Below are positions 26,677 through 28,068 of a stretch of 28,068 nucleotides of DNA, piece after piece; the stretch's first letter is position 1, and every line of letters starts with the position of its first letter. Below the pieces are notes generated by a model. That model had not been told where the DNA came from, did not search any database, and saw nothing but the letters and a program-made list of their open reading frames with translations. The translations under genes were made by a program, and so were the position numbers. This DNA is from Albugo candida (taxonomy: Eukaryota; Oomycota; Peronosporomycetes; Albuginales; Albuginaceae): contig CAJNAR010000091.1 in NCBI GenBank assembly GCA_905220665.1, forward strand, positions 1 through 28,068. Direction: 5' to 3'.

Positions 26677-28068
26677 CTAGGATCCGAGTTGCACTTGCCG
26701 TTCCACTCGCCTGTGCCGGACCCGCAGCAATGATCTTCGACTTCTGAAAAATCCACCAAATGATCCTCGCGTTGCGAGTTGATGTAGCACCTTTGCAAGC
26801 CGAATGCTTTCCTCTTGGTCGTAACACTGTCTTCGAAAGTACCGAACGTGCGCACTAAACGTGGTGTAAATGACGGAAAGTGCTGGAACTGTCGGAGTTG
26901 CTGATCGCTGATCGAACAAACGACGATTCCGATCTTTCCAGACGAAGTGCAGTGTCACCGCTTGCAATGCAAGCCACAAATCCGATATAATTGCTAAATA
27001 TTCTTTCCAATCCGACCGTAGTTGGTACGATTGCACATTCAATATGCGTCCAACGTGGTCGAGAGGAGAAAAACTGATCCCAACTAGGGAGTAACTCTCT
27101 CCATAACTGTGCCGTGTGATCGCACTCTAGAAAGAGATGTTGATCGGATTCCACTGCCCACACGAAGGCTGCGTGCACAAGATAATGTCGGGCTCAATAT
27201 TTGTTAAGAACCAGAAACGAGATCGAACTGGCAACATTCGAAAGGCTAGACGAAACTGTAAATCCTCGAAAATTGGTAATACACGTTGTCGAAGATGCCG
27301 TGATGTAGCCATAAAAGTTCGAACTCGTTCTGAATCCAGTGCGTCCGATCTCTCCCGTGATGCCCAATGTGTCGACATCGGATGACTCTTGGTTGGTTCG
27401 GGTGGTTTCCAGACGATTCGTGAGAGTTGTGAGCGTGGAATAGATGCAAAATAATGTTTCCTTTCCTTGCTTTTTACTCCCACATAAAATGATCTGCCAC
27501 TTGTAGTTGGTATAATCCAAGTGATGAGACCAATCGTCGAGTGGATACGCTGGAGAATCTGAGTGATTTCATTGTAAAGTCGACTCAGCAACCTTTCTTC
27601 AGACATATCCGAGGTGTTCTGCTCTTCGTCGTTGTAATAGTTGGCGACGAAATCTTCCTTCGTTGGCCATGTGTCGCTTTCACGAAAAGTCTTGCAAACT
27701 TCGAACGGCGAAAAGTGTAGCAAATGTTTTTCGAAATGTTCGATGTGGTTCATCCACCATGCCAAGATTGTACCAAACGTTCTGTGTACTCGGATGACGA
27801 GTAGCAGCTTCGTAATGTAATTTTTGGTCGCAGTGAAACCACATCGGCTGTTCCATGTAGTACTGATGGCGTTGTGAAACATTTAAATCTGATATTGAAA
27901 TGCTCCAATCCATCTGATGCCACATTCTAAATGCGTTTTTCCACCATGATGATATGCTCTCCCATTGAACCATTTTTCCATGTCGATTTGGTGCGATGGT
28001 GAATATATCCATCGGCTTGTGTGGTCCAAAGGGAGGTTGAATAAGTTGTAATAATTCCGTCGAAGCTG
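26677..28068 (-). pseudogene. LINE ORF2, C-terminal part, broken (copy 5)
   Basis: Only the C-terminal third is inside the window; its 5' part lies beyond the right edge. The first frame (to 27680) ends after a 2-nt deletion near 27686. The second (27882-27127) loses frame at a 1-nt deletion near 27158, exactly inside the CTQPSCG zinc motif. The third shifts at a 2-nt deletion near 27020, after which the last 121 codons are open to the normal stop at 26677. It is a non-functional remnant. Confidence 0.88.

Larger units (their letters stand above)
1..28068 (-). repeat. Head-to-tail tandem array of a ~7.1 kb LINE
   Basis: Equivalent positions recur at 7075 bp (copy 1 to 2), then 7099 and 7090 bp, always in the same orientation and with no unrelated sequence between units. 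Examples are the ORF1 start codons at 4985, 12060, 19160 and 26250, and the ORF2 ends at 5413, 12488, 19584 and 26677. Neither array end lies in the window, so total copy number and flanking DNA are unknown. Copies 1 and 2 are almost identical; copies 4 and 5 carry many small lesions. An assembler could collapse or misjoin such an array, but the different lesions in each copy argue that these are real separate copies. Confidence 0.97.
26344..28068 (-). mobile_element. LINE copy 5, 3' end only (runs off right edge)
   Basis: This stretch holds the 3' UTR and the last third of ORF2 of a further copy, which continues beyond the window. It has a 2-nt deletion near 27686, a 1-nt deletion near 27158 and a 2-nt deletion near 27020, so it is a degenerate copy. 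Its 3' UTR resembles those of copies 2 and 3 more than that of copy 4. Confidence 0.9.

Overview
The whole 28 kb window is one head-to-tail tandem array of a single eukaryotic non-LTR retrotransposon (LINE). Every copy is read on the minus strand. No unrelated host DNA or host gene was found. The repeat period is about 7.1 kb (7075, 7099 and 7090 bp between equivalent points). The window holds the 3' two-thirds of copy 1 (1-5079), complete copies 2 (5080-12154), 3 (12155-19253) and 4 (19254-26343), and the 3' end of copy 5 (26344-28068). Each copy has a short 5' UTR, ORF1 (about 833 codons, RNA-binding/Gag-like), ORF2 (about 1399 codons: APE-type endonuclease, reverse transcriptase, C-terminal CCHC zinc motif) and a 3' UTR. 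Only about 425 bp separate the ORF2 stop of one copy from the ORF1 start of the next.

The host is a eukaryote. From memory, the RT sequence and the RRM-like ORF1 look most like L1/Tx1-type elements of oomycetes or related protists. A sequence resembling the oomycete initiator (TCTCAATTT) lies at the presumed 5' end of each unit. The oomycete assignment is an inference and not certain. The standard genetic code fits.

States of the copies: copy 3 has both ORFs open and is the best candidate for an active element. Copy 2 has an intact ORF2 but a 1-nt frameshift in ORF1. Copy 1 has the same frameshift and an ORF2 that is open except for a 13-bp net loss at the left edge. Copies 4 and 5 are decayed by several small indels and stop codons. 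Copies 1 and 2 share one ORF1 type (A), copies 3 and 4 another (B). The two types differ over about 2.1 kb of ORF1 but are nearly identical on both sides, so the array is a mosaic.

The most interesting observations are: (1) every copy-copy junction carries GGGGATGTAGCTCAGTTG, which matches the 5' end and A box of eukaryotic tRNA-Ala, antisense to the element; this suggests a tRNA gene as insertion target or capture, and a way to build arrays by repeated insertion into the same site. (2) ORF2 has no AUG near its start and overlaps ORF1 by 29 nt in the +1 frame in all copies, so it needs recoding or reinitiation. (3) A 102-nt stretch of ORF1 is identical between the two ORF1 types, contains three perfect palindromes or hairpins, and sits exactly at the edge of the diverged block.
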